Assembly: GCA_963719805.1 (NCBI GenBank) | Contig: CAVRDF010000007.1 | Coordinates: 62,001 to 126,000 of the forward strand | DNA: 64,000 nucleotides | Direction: 5' to 3' | From: JAMXLO01 sp963719805 | Lineage (GTDB): Bacteria > Pseudomonadota > Alphaproteobacteria > Acetobacterales > Acetobacteraceae | Shown here: positions 53,779 to 61,851 of the stretch, one piece after another | Layout of the letters: every line of letters begins with the position of its first letter | How positions within the stretch are numbered: position 1 is the first letter of the stretch | The notes under the pieces: model-generated | The model's input: only the letters and a program-made list of their open reading frames with translations | What the model was told of the DNA's origin: nothing | The model's database searches: none | Program-made: the position numbers and the translations under genes

Positions 53779-54519
53779 ATGGCCCGTCTCAGCGTCAACG
53801 TCAATAAGATCGCGCTCCTGCGCAACTCGCGCCGCACCGGGGTGCCGGACCTGCGTGCCTTCGCGCGCCTTGCCATCGAGGCGGGCGCTCGCGGCATCAC
53901 CGTGCATCCACGGCCGGACGAACGGCACATCCGCCGCTCCGACGTCCCGATGCTGGCAGAGACGATTGCGGCGCGGCGGCCGCAGATCGAACTGAACATC
54001 GAGGGCTATCCAGACGATCGGCTGCTGGAGATCTGCGCCGAAGTGAAGCCGGAGCAGTGCACGCTGGTGCCGGATGCGCCGGATGCGTTCACCTCGGAGG
54101 AAGGGTTCAAGCTGGGCGTCGCGCAGATGGCGCTGGTGCGGCCGGCGATCGCCAAGCTGAAGGCAGGCGGCGCGCGTGTCATCCTGTTCATCGATCCCGA
54201 TCCGGCCGTGCTGGACCGCGTACGGGACAGCGGCGCCGATGGCGTGGAAATCTATACAGGCTCCTATGCAGCTGCATTCCGCGATGGTACACATGCGACT
54301 CTGCTCGAGGCCTGCGCGCGCACCACGCGTGAGGCGGCGGATCGCGGACTGGTGGTGAATGCGGGGCATGATCTGAACCTGCACAACCTGCCGCCGCTGA
54401 TGGCGAAGATGCCGCAGTTGTCCGAGGCCTCGATCGGGCATGAATTGACGGCGGACGCTTTGGCCATGGGGTTTGCCGCGGCGGTCAGCGCGTATGTGAA
54501 GGCGCTGGCACCGGGGTGA
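53779..54519 (+). CDS. pdxJ: Pyridoxine 5'-phosphate synthase
   Basis: The 246-residue TIM barrel protein begins ARLSVNVNKIALLRNSRR. GARGITVHPRPDERHIRRSDV, LNIEGYPDDRLLEICAE, the conserved CTLVPDAPDAFTSEEGF and VNAGHDLNLHNLPPLMAKMP follow. It condenses 1-deoxyxylulose-5-phosphate and aminoacetone phosphate to give PNP in vitamin B6 synthesis. The PDAPDAFTSEEG version differs slightly from the usual PExRxExTTEGG. The downstream GAF gene overlaps by four bases. Confidence 0.93.
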   Translation: MARLSVNVNKIALLRNSRRTGVPDLRAFARLAIEAGARGITVHPRPDERHIRRSDVPMLAETIAARRPQIELNIEGYPDDRLLEICAEVKPEQCTLVPDAPDAFTSEEGFKLGVAQMALVRPAIAKLKAGGARVILFIDPDPAVLDRVRDSGADGVEIYTGSYAAAFRDGTHATLLEACARTTREAADRGLVVNAGHDLNLHNLPPLMAKMPQLSEASIGHELTADALAMGFAAAVSAYVKALAPG

Positions 54520-55004
54520 TAGACGCGATCCTCGCAGCGCAGGCAGAGCCGGAGCAACCCGGTGCGACGTTCCGTGCCATCGATGCGGAACTAGCCGATG
54601 ATCCAGGGCACATCCTGTTCACTGTGCTGGTGCATCACCCGGTGCTGCGCCAGTCCGAACGCTATTACAGCAACCAGCCCGAGGCGTATCCGGTGGGCGG
54701 ACGCAAGCCGGTCACCGGTTCAGCCTGGATGCAGCAGGTTATTCATGGCGGACGGCCTTATGTCGGCCGCACGCGTGAGGAGATCGCCGCCAATTTCACC
54801 GACCACGAACTGATCCATTCGCTTGGCTGCGACAGCATTCTGAATATGCCGGTGCGCTGGCGCGGGCAGACGATTGGTACGCTGAACCTTTGCCACCTGG
54901 GCGGCTTCTACGGCGAACAGCACCTGCCGCGCGTGCGGCTGGTCGCGCAGCTTGCGCTGCCGGCACTGCTGATGGTCAGCCGCATGCATTTCCCCGCAGC
55001 GTGA
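54516..55004 (+). CDS. GAF domain-containing protein
   Basis: The 162-residue protein starts with GTG overlapping the pdxJ stop. It reads as one GAF domain: HPVLRQSERYYSNQPEAYPVGG, VIHGGRPYVGRTREEIAANFTDHELI, SLGCDSILNMPVRWRGQTIGTLNLCH. GAF domains bind small ligands or cofactors. No output domain is present, so it may act as a stand-alone sensor or enzyme such as a sulfoxide reductase-like GAF. Its 3' end overlaps the convergent lipoprotein gene by 29 bases. Confidence 0.8.
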   Translation: MIDAILAAQAEPEQPGATFRAIDAELADDPGHILFTVLVHHPVLRQSERYYSNQPEAYPVGGRKPVTGSAWMQQVIHGGRPYVGRTREEIAANFTDHELIHSLGCDSILNMPVRWRGQTIGTLNLCHLGGFYGEQHLPRVRLVAQLALPALLMVSRMHFPAA

Positions 55005-55326
55005 ACGCACGCACCGAGCCGTCGGCGATCTCGAACGTGGTCTCGCACTTGCGCTCGACAACCTGGGGCGGGAAGCCCCCGCCGTACCAACCGTTGAACC
55101 ACGGACCGTAGCCGGGCATTCCTGGCACCACATCGACCCGGCGTTCGTCATAGGCGAGGAACCGGATGCCGCCGGTTTCGATGGTACGATTGGGCACCCC
55201 CATGGCCTGGACCACCGCCGTTTCTGGTTGGCCGACGAATTTGCTCAGATAGGCCTGCCGCGCGGCGAGTGTGTCGGCGCAGGCGGCAAGCAGCCCAAGC
55301 AGCACGAACAGAACAGCGCGGCGCAT
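54976..55326 (-). CDS. Putative small lipoprotein
   Basis: The 116-residue protein has the leader MRRAVLFVLLGLLAACADT with lipobox LLAAC. The mature part reads YLSKFVGQPETAVVQAMGVPNRTIETGG, ending with a Gly/Tyr-rich GYGPWFNGWYGGGFPPQVVERKCETTFE. Similar short lipoproteins with a QAMGVP helix are common in Acetobacteraceae. The function is unknown, perhaps envelope assembly. The overlap with the GAF gene is convergent and short. Confidence 0.75.
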   Translation of the reverse strand: MRRAVLFVLLGLLAACADTLAARQAYLSKFVGQPETAVVQAMGVPNRTIETGGIRFLAYDERRVDVVPGMPGYGPWFNGWYGGGFPPQVVERKCETTFEIADGSVRAFTLRGNACG

Positions 55327-55379
55327 CTGGCGGTCTCCGGATCAAGGCATTGGACATTTAGGCGCGTTGGCACGATCCG

Positions 55380-56378
55380 CTACTCATCGGGCAACCATAG
55401 CACCTGATCGATACGGCTGGCCCCGGCGGCGATCATGGCCAACCGATCGAAGCCAAGCGCAATGCCGGCGCACTGCGGCAGGCCAAATTCCAGCGCGGCA
55501 AGGAAGTCTTCGTCCAGCGGCCAGTCGGGACCGGACACCGCGTGGCGGCGAGCGCGATCTGCGGTGAAGCGCATGCGCTGCTCGGCGGCGTCGGTCAGCT
55601 CGACGAAGGCGTTGGCCAGTTCGATGCCGCAAACGAATAGCTCGAAGCGTTCTGCCACGCGCGGATCAGCCGGATCGTGCCGCGCCAGGGCGGCCTGAGC
55701 CGCCGGCCAATGCGTTAGGAAGGTGGGGTGCGCACGTCCGATGCGCGGTTCGATGCGCTCCAGCAGCAGACGGAAGAACAGATCCTCCCAGGTTTCCCCA
55801 TCGCGCAACCGGACCTCAGCAGCCGCGGCGAGCGCCGGTGCATCGTCCGCGGTTGCCAGAACGTCGGCGCCAACGTAGCGCGCGAACGCATCCGCCACGC
55901 GCAGGCACTCGATCTGAGCCAGATCGGTGACGATGCCGCGGCATGACACGATAGGCGGCAATACAGCGCGCAACAGCGCCGCCGTCTCATTGATCAACGA
56001 GGCCATGTCAGCGCCGGGCCGATACCATTCGAGCATGGTGAACTCGGGTGCGTGCAAGTCGCTGCCCTCGGCGTTCCGCCAGACGCGGGCGAACTGGAAG
56101 ATCGGACCCGAACCGCCGGCCAGCAGCTTCTTCATGGCAAACTCCGGACTGGTGTGCAGCCAGAGCGGCTCCGTGGTGCCGTCGGTGTGCTCGCGCTCGG
56201 TGCGGAAGGTACGAAGATGCACCTCCTCGCCGGGCACGCGCACCGCGTAGGGAGTTTCCACTTCCGTGTAGCCGCGGGCGCCGAAGAAGGCGCGGACGGT
56301 CGAAGCCAACAATGCGCGGCGCCGCAGGAAGGGCAGACGCGCCGCAAGCCTGTCCGGGTGCCAGGGTGAACTCGGCAT
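55380..56378 (-). CDS. epmA: EF-P lysine aminoacylase EpmA (GenX)
   Basis: The 332-residue protein is a class II lysyl-tRNA synthetase catalytic core without anticodon domain. It contains the motif 2 region PIFQFARVWRNAEGSDLHAPEFTMLEWY, FVCGIELANAFVELTDAAEQRMRF and motif 3 LPQCAGIALGFDRLAMI. EpmA attaches beta-lysine to elongation factor P. The gene for EF-P lies 470 bases away on the opposite strand. epmB, making beta-lysine, is not in the window. Confidence 0.93.
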   Translation of the reverse strand: MPSSPWHPDRLAARLPFLRRRALLASTVRAFFGARGYTEVETPYAVRVPGEEVHLRTFRTEREHTDGTTEPLWLHTSPEFAMKKLLAGGSGPIFQFARVWRNAEGSDLHAPEFTMLEWYRPGADMASLINETAALLRAVLPPIVSCRGIVTDLAQIECLRVADAFARYVGADVLATADDAPALAAAAEVRLRDGETWEDLFFRLLLERIEPRIGRAHPTFLTHWPAAQAALARHDPADPRVAERFELFVCGIELANAFVELTDAAEQRMRFTADRARRHAVSGPDWPLDEDFLAALEFGLPQCAGIALGFDRLAMIAAGASRIDQVLWLPDE

Positions 56379-56490
56379 GTATCAACGCTTCGTCAGTGCG
56401 CGTATTGCCGCGGCTTTGCCATGATCGCGCCACGACGTGACCTCGGTTGATGCCGATTTGCAGACGATCACGAAATAAAGGTGCATGGTC

Positions 56491-56664
56491 ATGGGCCTGT
56501 TACTGCTTATTTTGGTCATCTTCGTACTGTTCGGCGGTGGCGGCTACTACGGTTACCGGTCCGGCTACTATGGCGGCGCCCACTATGGCGGCGGACTCGG
56601 CCTGGTGGTTTTGATCCTGGTCCTGTTCCTGTTGTTCGGCGGTGGCGGCTACTACCACTACTGA
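56491..56664 (+). CDS. Small tandem-repeat membrane protein
   Basis: A 57-residue open frame starts at ATG 56491 after AAAGG. It encodes two similar halves: GLLLLILVIFVLFGGGGYYG, then a Gly/Tyr linker, then VLILVLFLLFGGGGYYHY. Each half is a hydrophobic helix ended by four Gly and two Tyr. It resembles short DUF3309-like membrane peptides. An ATG two codons earlier (56485) is possible. A terminator follows at 56707. It probably inserts into the inner membrane. Function unknown. Confidence 0.7.
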   Translation: MGLLLLILVIFVLFGGGGYYGYRSGYYGGAHYGGGLGLVVLILVLFLLFGGGGYYHY

Positions 56665-56706
56665 CGAGAGGCCAGACGCCGCGGGGTCGCCGGATTGCCT
56701 TGAAGC

Positions 56707-56738
56707 AAAGGGCGCGCGCAGAGATGCCGCGCCCTTTT
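56707..56738 (+). terminator. Rho-independent terminator after the small membrane gene
   Basis: AAAGGGCGCG and CGCGCCCTTT pair perfectly over ten bases around an eleven-base loop, ending in a four-T run. It lies 42 bases after the stop of the small membrane protein and 111 bases before efp, separating their transcripts. Confidence 0.75.
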
Positions 56739-56849
56739 CGCGAAGTCAGGACCATTGATTGTCTGGGCGGCTGGGGAAGCTAACTTGCTCAGTCCCTGCC
56801 CCCGGTCTAGAAGCCGCCATCCCAAAAGCGAACCATACAGGCGATTGCC

Positions 56850-57416
56850 ATGAAGCAGCAGGCGAACCTGATCCGCGCCGGTCAGGTCATCGAGCACGAA
56901 GGCCGCCGCTGGACGGTGCTCAAACAGCAGATCATCACCCCCGGGAAAGGCGGCGCCTTCATCCAGGTGGAAATGCGCGACCTCAAGTCGGGCAACAAGA
57001 CGAATGAGCGCTGGCGCACCGCCGATACCGTCGAACGGCTGATGACTGAGGAAAAGGAGTATACCTACTCCTATATGGACGGCAGCAATCTCGTGCTGAT
57101 GGACCCGGAAAGCTACGAGGAAGCCCATATCCCGGCCGACTTGCTGGGCGATCTCGCGCCGTTTCTGCAAGACAACATGCATGTGACGGTTGATCTGGTG
57201 GAAGGCGATCCGGTGGGCATACACCTGCCGCAGACGGTCACGCTTGAGGTGGTCGAGGCCGACCCGGTGGTGAAGGGGCAAACTGCTTCCTCGTCCTACA
57301 AGCCGGCGAAATTGTCGAACGGCGTGAAAACCCAGGTGCCTCCGTTCATCGAGGCAGGCGAGCGCATTGTGGTGAAGACCGAAGACGGCAGTTACGTGGA
57401 GCGCTCCAAGGGGTGA
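56850..57416 (+). CDS. efp: Elongation factor P
   Basis: The 188-residue protein has the three EF-P beta domains. The loop ITPGKGGAF places the modifiable Lys at residue 33, in the position of E. coli Lys34. SGNKTNERWRTADTVERL and VEADPVVKGQTASSSYKPAKLSNG follow, with VPPFIEAGERIVVKTEDGSYVERSKG at the end. It rescues ribosomes stalled at proline runs. epmA nearby suggests beta-lysylation of Lys33. The proline-rich TolA in this window is a plausible client. Confidence 0.95.
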   Translation: MKQQANLIRAGQVIEHEGRRWTVLKQQIITPGKGGAFIQVEMRDLKSGNKTNERWRTADTVERLMTEEKEYTYSYMDGSNLVLMDPESYEEAHIPADLLGDLAPFLQDNMHVTVDLVEGDPVGIHLPQTVTLEVVEADPVVKGQTASSSYKPAKLSNGVKTQVPPFIEAGERIVVKTEDGSYVERSKG

Positions 57417-57456
57417 AGCCAGGGCTCCCCACCGCACCTGTCCTCTACCGGCACCG

Positions 57457-58293
57457 ATGGCACTGAGGCTTTCCGCCCACCTGACCGTGATGGCGAACGC
57501 GGCGCAGCGTGCCTCGAAGCGGCTGTTGCGCGACTTCAACGAGGTCGAGCACTTGCAGGTCTCGGTCAAGGGGCCGTCGGACTTCGTCTCGCAGGCCGAC
57601 CTGCGTGCGGAACAGACGCTGCGCGAGGATCTGAACAAGGCGCGACCGGGATACGCTTTCCTGATGGAAGAGTCGGGCGCGTCCGGGTCGGACAACTGGG
57701 CGTGGCGTTGGGTTGTGGATCCACTCGATGGGACGACGAATTTTCTCCACGGCATTCCGCACTGGGCGATCAGCATCGCGCTGGAGCGCCGCTTGCCCGA
57801 TGGCGGCAGCGAGTTGGCCGCCGGACTGGTGTATGCACCGGCGGTCGATGAGCTGTTCTGGGCGGAAAAGGGCGTCGGCGCTTTCGTCAACGAGCGCCGG
57901 CTGCGGGTTTCGGCCCGGCGCGAACTGAAGGAAGCGGTTTTCGCCACCGGCATTCCATTCGCCGCCGTGGCTGCGCACCGACGGCTGGCGTTTGCCCGCA
58001 CGTTGGGGCTGCTGATGCCACAGGTGGCCGGCATCCGGCGGTTCGGCGCAGCCGCGCTCGACCTGGCCTGGGTGGCAGCCGGACGATATGACGGCTTCTG
58101 GGAACTCGGGCTCAAGCGGTGGGACATGGCTGCGGGGGCATTGCTGGTGCGCGAGGCCGGCGGCTTTGTCACTGATCCCGCCGGCAAGGACCCGCGCGAT
58201 ACCGGCGATGTGGTGGCGGCCAATGCGCATTTGCACGCAACGCTGAACGAAGCGGTTATTGAGGGCGTCACGCGCGGCCAGCAAAGTGAATGA
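57457..58293 (+). CDS. Inositol monophosphatase family protein
   Basis: The 278-residue protein contains the family's metal motifs: DFVSQADLRAEQTL (first metal Asp), ESGASGSDNWAWRWVVDPLDGTTNF and LKRWDMAAGALLVREAGG. It dephosphorylates inositol phosphate or a related sugar phosphate, or acts like SuhB on ribosomal RNA transcription. It starts 40 bases after efp. Its stop is 56 bases before the OmpA-like gene, so it may be co-transcribed with the stator-like unit. Confidence 0.9.
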   Translation: MALRLSAHLTVMANAAQRASKRLLRDFNEVEHLQVSVKGPSDFVSQADLRAEQTLREDLNKARPGYAFLMEESGASGSDNWAWRWVVDPLDGTTNFLHGIPHWAISIALERRLPDGGSELAAGLVYAPAVDELFWAEKGVGAFVNERRLRVSARRELKEAVFATGIPFAAVAAHRRLAFARTLGLLMPQVAGIRRFGAAALDLAWVAAGRYDGFWELGLKRWDMAAGALLVREAGGFVTDPAGKDPRDTGDVVAANAHLHATLNEAVIEGVTRGQQSE

Positions 58294-58349
58294 CACATTG
58301 CGGAGTCATTCACTGTCTTCCTGGCCGCGTCCCCGGTAATCTCGCGCAC

Positions 58350-59120
58350 ATGCGACGCGCCTGGGTTTTGCTTATCGCGCTGTTGGAGGCAAGTCCTCCA
58401 GCGTTTGCGCAGGTCACCGTGGATCTGCATGCGCTGGACGCTCTGCCGGGCGGCCACACCGCGACCCACGCACCGCCCAAACACACAGCCCCGGCGCGGC
58501 GGCCGGCACGCAAGCAAAGAGCGGCCAAATCGGGCACATCGTCGCCACAACAGGCGACCACGGCGCCGCCAGGGGGGACCGCAGCCGGGCCGTCCGCCGC
58601 CGCCCCACCAGGCGCTGCCCCGGTCACCGGCCAATCACCGCCCACGGTGACGCTGCCGCAGGCGCCGCCACCGACCGTGGCATTGGCGCCAATACCCCTT
58701 CCGTCGGGCCCCGAGCCGGCGCCACCGCCGACGCCTCCGGTTTCCGCTACATCCACCAGCGCGGCGGTGCCGAGCACGGGCGGCTTGCAGGTCACGTTCG
58801 GATCCGGACAGACCGACCTGAGCCCGGCCAGCGCGGCGGCGATCCAAGGCTTGGTGAAATCCGCGCCGGCCAGCGGCGGCGCGAGCTTCAACGTGGTCGC
58901 GTACGCCGCGGGCACGCCAGAGGATCCTTCCACCGCACGGCGATTGTCGCTGTCGCGGGCACTCGCGGTGCGCAGCGCATTGATGGCCAACGGTGTCAGC
59001 TCGTCGCGGATTTTCGTCCGCGCACTGGGTGCCAAGGAGGGTGACACGACGCCGGACCGGGTCGATCTCGCCGTGCTGGGCGCCAACGCGCCGGCTGATG
59101 CAACGAGCGCGAAGCCATGA
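58350..59120 (+). CDS. OmpA-like periplasmic protein with proline-rich linker
   Basis: The 256-residue protein has a signal peptide (MRRAWVLLIALLEASPPAFAQ). A roughly 120-residue Pro/Ala/Thr-rich low-complexity region follows, then a C-terminal OmpA-like domain: LQVTFGSGQTDLSPASAAAIQ, AYAAGTPEDPSTARRLSLSRALAVRSALMANGV and FVRALGAKEGDTTPDRVDLAV. The OmpA peptidoglycan site Asp/Arg pattern is only partial. The first start at 58290 would mask the leader, so 58350 is chosen. It overlaps the MotA-like gene by four bases. Confidence 0.82.
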   Translation: MRRAWVLLIALLEASPPAFAQVTVDLHALDALPGGHTATHAPPKHTAPARRPARKQRAAKSGTSSPQQATTAPPGGTAAGPSAAAPPGAAPVTGQSPPTVTLPQAPPPTVALAPIPLPSGPEPAPPPTPPVSATSTSAAVPSTGGLQVTFGSGQTDLSPASAAAIQGLVKSAPASGGASFNVVAYAAGTPEDPSTARRLSLSRALAVRSALMANGVSSSRIFVRALGAKEGDTTPDRVDLAVLGANAPADATSAKP

Positions 59121-60268
59121 CGCGCCCCAATCTCTACCTGATCCGCATGGCGGTGTTTCTTATTGCCGTGTTCGTCGTGGCGGCGCTGCTGTCGCACGTG
59201 CTGCTGGCCGCTTATGGCAATAACCCGATCATCAACAGCCTGATCCTCGGGGTCTTGCTGATCGGCATCGGATGGAATCTGCGTCAGGTGCTGCGCCTGT
59301 CGCCTGAGGTCACCTGGCTGGAAACCTTCCAGACCCAGCGTTCGCGGCTGTCCACCTTGCCGGCGCCGCGCCTGCTGGCGCCGATGGCGAGCATGCTCGC
59401 GGCGCGCGAGGCGCAGAGCCGGACCGATCAGGCGCGCTTCACGCTGTCTGCCTCGGCGATGCGCAGTCTGCTGGATGGTATCGCCTCGCGGCTCGATGAA
59501 AGCCGCGAACTGTCGCGCTACATGACCGGCCTGCTGATCTTCCTGGGATTGCTTGGCACGTTCTGGGGATTGCTGAAGACAGTTGGCGCGGTGTCCGACG
59601 TGATTGGCTCGATGTCGGTCGGATCCGGCGACCTGAATGCGCTGTTCGAGCAGTTGAAATCGGGGCTGTCGAAACCACTGGCGGGAATGGGGACTGCGTT
59701 TTCCGCCTCGATGTTCGGTTTGTCGGGCGCGCTGGTGCTGGGCTTCCTGGATCTCACCGCCGGCCAGGCGCAGAATCGCTTCTTCAACGAACTGGAGGAA
59801 TGGCTGGCCGGCCTGACGCGGCTGTCGTCCGGCGCATTGGCAGAAGGCGACGGCTCGGTGCCGGTCTATGTGCAGGCGCTGCTGGAGCAGACCGCGGAGA
59901 ACATGGAGAACCTGCAGCGCATCCTGCAACGCGGCGAGGACAGCCGCGCGCAGACCAACCAGGCGGTTATGACGCTGACCGAGCATATCGCGTCGCTGGC
60001 GGATTCGATGCGCACCAGCCAGCATCTGATGCTGCGGATTGCCGAGGCGCAGGCGACCATGGGACCGGCGATGCAGCGGCTGGGCGAGCAGAAGCGAGAC
60101 CAGGGCTTCGATGATGCGGCGCGGGCGCATCTGCGGAATATCGAATTGTATCTACAGCGGCTGCTGGCGGACGCCGAGCAGGGGCGCGCGCAGGCCACCG
60201 CGGAACTGCGCAATGACCTGCGGATCCTGACCCGCACCGTGGCTGCTTTGGCGGACGAGCAAAGGTGA
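59117..60268 (+). CDS. MotA/TolQ-like membrane channel protein with helical tail
   Basis: The 383-residue protein has four hydrophobic segments: at about 11-33 and 37-54, then YMTGLLIFLGLLGTFWGLLKTVG near 135-157 with the TolQ/MotA signature, and MFGLSGALVLGFLDLTAG near 200. The last 140 residues form a long Gln/Glu-rich helical tail extending into the cytoplasm. The layout matches MotA, TolQ and ZorA. It should form a ring with the downstream MotB-like protein and conduct ions. It overlaps the upstream OmpA-like gene by four bases. Confidence 0.82.
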   Translation: MTRPNLYLIRMAVFLIAVFVVAALLSHVLLAAYGNNPIINSLILGVLLIGIGWNLRQVLRLSPEVTWLETFQTQRSRLSTLPAPRLLAPMASMLAAREAQSRTDQARFTLSASAMRSLLDGIASRLDESRELSRYMTGLLIFLGLLGTFWGLLKTVGAVSDVIGSMSVGSGDLNALFEQLKSGLSKPLAGMGTAFSASMFGLSGALVLGFLDLTAGQAQNRFFNELEEWLAGLTRLSSGALAEGDGSVPVYVQALLEQTAENMENLQRILQRGEDSRAQTNQAVMTLTEHIASLADSMRTSQHLMLRIAEAQATMGPAMQRLGEQKRDQGFDDAARAHLRNIELYLQRLLADAEQGRAQATAELRNDLRILTRTVAALADEQR

Positions 60269-60275
60269 TGCACGC

Positions 60276-61811
60276 ATGCCGCTGACGACGCGGCGCCGCG
60301 TCGACAACGGGCTGTCGGCCTGGCCCGGCTATGTGGACGCGTTGTCCACATTGCTGATGGTCATCATCTTCGTGCTGCTGGTGTTTGTGCTGGCACAGGC
60401 ATTTCTTTCCGTCTCGCTGTCGGGGCGCGACAAGCAGCTTGCGCGGGTGAACCAGCAACTTGCCGAGGTCAGCGACATGCTGTCGCTGGAGCGTAGCCAC
60501 GACAATGACCTGCAGCAGTCGATTGGCCAGCTCAATACCCAACTGACATCGGCGAATTCCGCGCGCGACAGCCTGTCGCAGCAGCTCGCAGGCCTGAAAG
60601 ACGCAGCCGCACAGGCAGGCGCAGATCGCGACGCCCTGCGCGCGGAGCGTGACCGGCTGGCACAGCAGCTTGCGGACGCGGCGTTGCAGGCGAAGACGAG
60701 CACCGCGCGGGTGACGCAGTTGCAGGGCGACCTCACGGCAGCGACCGGACGGACCGATACGGCGCAGCAGGAGACCGCGCAGGTCGCCACGCAGCTCGGC
60801 CAGACGCGACAGCAGCTTGCCGCGATGACGCAACAAAGCCAGACGATGGCGGCGCAGGCGGCGCAGCTGCAGAGCCGGCTGAACGATACCTCGGGCAGGT
60901 TGGACGCGGCCGACAAGACGAATGCGCAGTTGAGCGCGCAGCTCGCCGACATGCAGAAGCAGATCGCCGACCTCGACAAGACGGTGCAGGTTGGCAAGGA
61001 CACGCTGGCAGCGAAGCTCTCCGATCTGGCGAAGCTGGCGGAGCAGAACCGCGCGCTGCTGGCGCTGCGCGACGAATTGGAGAGGCAGACGCAAGACGCG
61101 GCGGCGAAGGCGTCGACGGACGCGCAACGCCGCGCGGCGGTGGAATCGCAACTCGCGCAGGAGAAGCAGCTTGGCGATTCGGCGCGTGCACAGATCGCGC
61201 TGCTCAATCAGCAGGTGGATCAGCTCAAGGCACAGCTTACCACGGTGGCGCAGGCGCTCGATCTGACGCAGACCCAGGGGCGCGAGAAGGACACGCAGAT
61301 CGCCAATCTCGGGCAGAAGCTGAACGTCGCGTTGGCGACCAAAGTGGAGGAGTTGGAGCGTTATCGCAGCGAGTTCTTCGGCAAGCTGCGTGATGTACTG
61401 TCGAACCGGCCAGGCATTCGCATCGTCGGCGACCGATTCGTGTTCCAGAGCGAGGTGCTGTTTCCGGTGAACAGCGCCGAACTGACGCAGGCCGGACAGA
61501 ACGAGATGACCGCGTTGGCGGTGACGATAAAGGACATCGCGGCGGAGATACCGCAGAACATCAGTTGGATCATGCGGGTCGATGGGCACACCGATCGGCA
61601 ACCGATCAAGGGCGGCGGCCAGTTTGCATCCAACTGGGAATTGTCCGCGGCGCGCGCGATCACCGTGGTGAAGCTGCTGATCGCCGATGGTGTGCCGGCC
61701 GAGCATTTGGCGGCGACGGCATTCGGCGACAACCAGCCGCTGGATGCGGCTGATACATCGGATGCTTACGCGAAGAATCGCCGGATCGAACTGCGGCTGA
61801 CGGACCGGTAG
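60276..61811 (+). CDS. MotB-like stator protein with coiled coil and OmpA domain
   Basis: The 511-residue protein has one N-terminal membrane helix with a likely proton-carrying Asp at residue 21 (SAWPGYVDALSTLLMVIIFV). A roughly 300-residue Gln/Ala-rich coiled coil follows. The C-terminal OmpA-like peptidoglycan-binding domain contains FVFQSEVLFPVNSAELTQAG, RVDGHTDRQPIKGGGQF and LSAARAITVVKLLIADGVPAE, ending in AYAKNRRIELRLTDR. The helix matches the MotB/ZorB type. The unit forms a torque-generating or ion-driven complex across the envelope. It starts seven bases after the MotA-like gene. Confidence 0.85.
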   Translation: MPLTTRRRVDNGLSAWPGYVDALSTLLMVIIFVLLVFVLAQAFLSVSLSGRDKQLARVNQQLAEVSDMLSLERSHDNDLQQSIGQLNTQLTSANSARDSLSQQLAGLKDAAAQAGADRDALRAERDRLAQQLADAALQAKTSTARVTQLQGDLTAATGRTDTAQQETAQVATQLGQTRQQLAAMTQQSQTMAAQAAQLQSRLNDTSGRLDAADKTNAQLSAQLADMQKQIADLDKTVQVGKDTLAAKLSDLAKLAEQNRALLALRDELERQTQDAAAKASTDAQRRAAVESQLAQEKQLGDSARAQIALLNQQVDQLKAQLTTVAQALDLTQTQGREKDTQIANLGQKLNVALATKVEELERYRSEFFGKLRDVLSNRPGIRIVGDRFVFQSEVLFPVNSAELTQAGQNEMTALAVTIKDIAAEIPQNISWIMRVDGHTDRQPIKGGGQFASNWELSAARAITVVKLLIADGVPAEHLAATAFGDNQPLDAADTSDAYAKNRRIELRLTDR

Positions 61812-61851
61812 GCGCTCCGCCGGAGGGCGACATTTACTGATCCTTTGGCAT

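Noticed and set aside
54516..55326. Overlap between the GAF gene and the lipoprotein gene as a sign one is false
   Set aside because: The convergent overlap is only 29 bases, and both products have good features (GAF motifs and a lipobox leader).
58350..61811. Complete Zorya defence system
   Set aside because: Only ZorA/ZorB-like parts are seen. No ZorC, ZorD helicase/nuclease or ZorE is adjacent, so the label is not supported.
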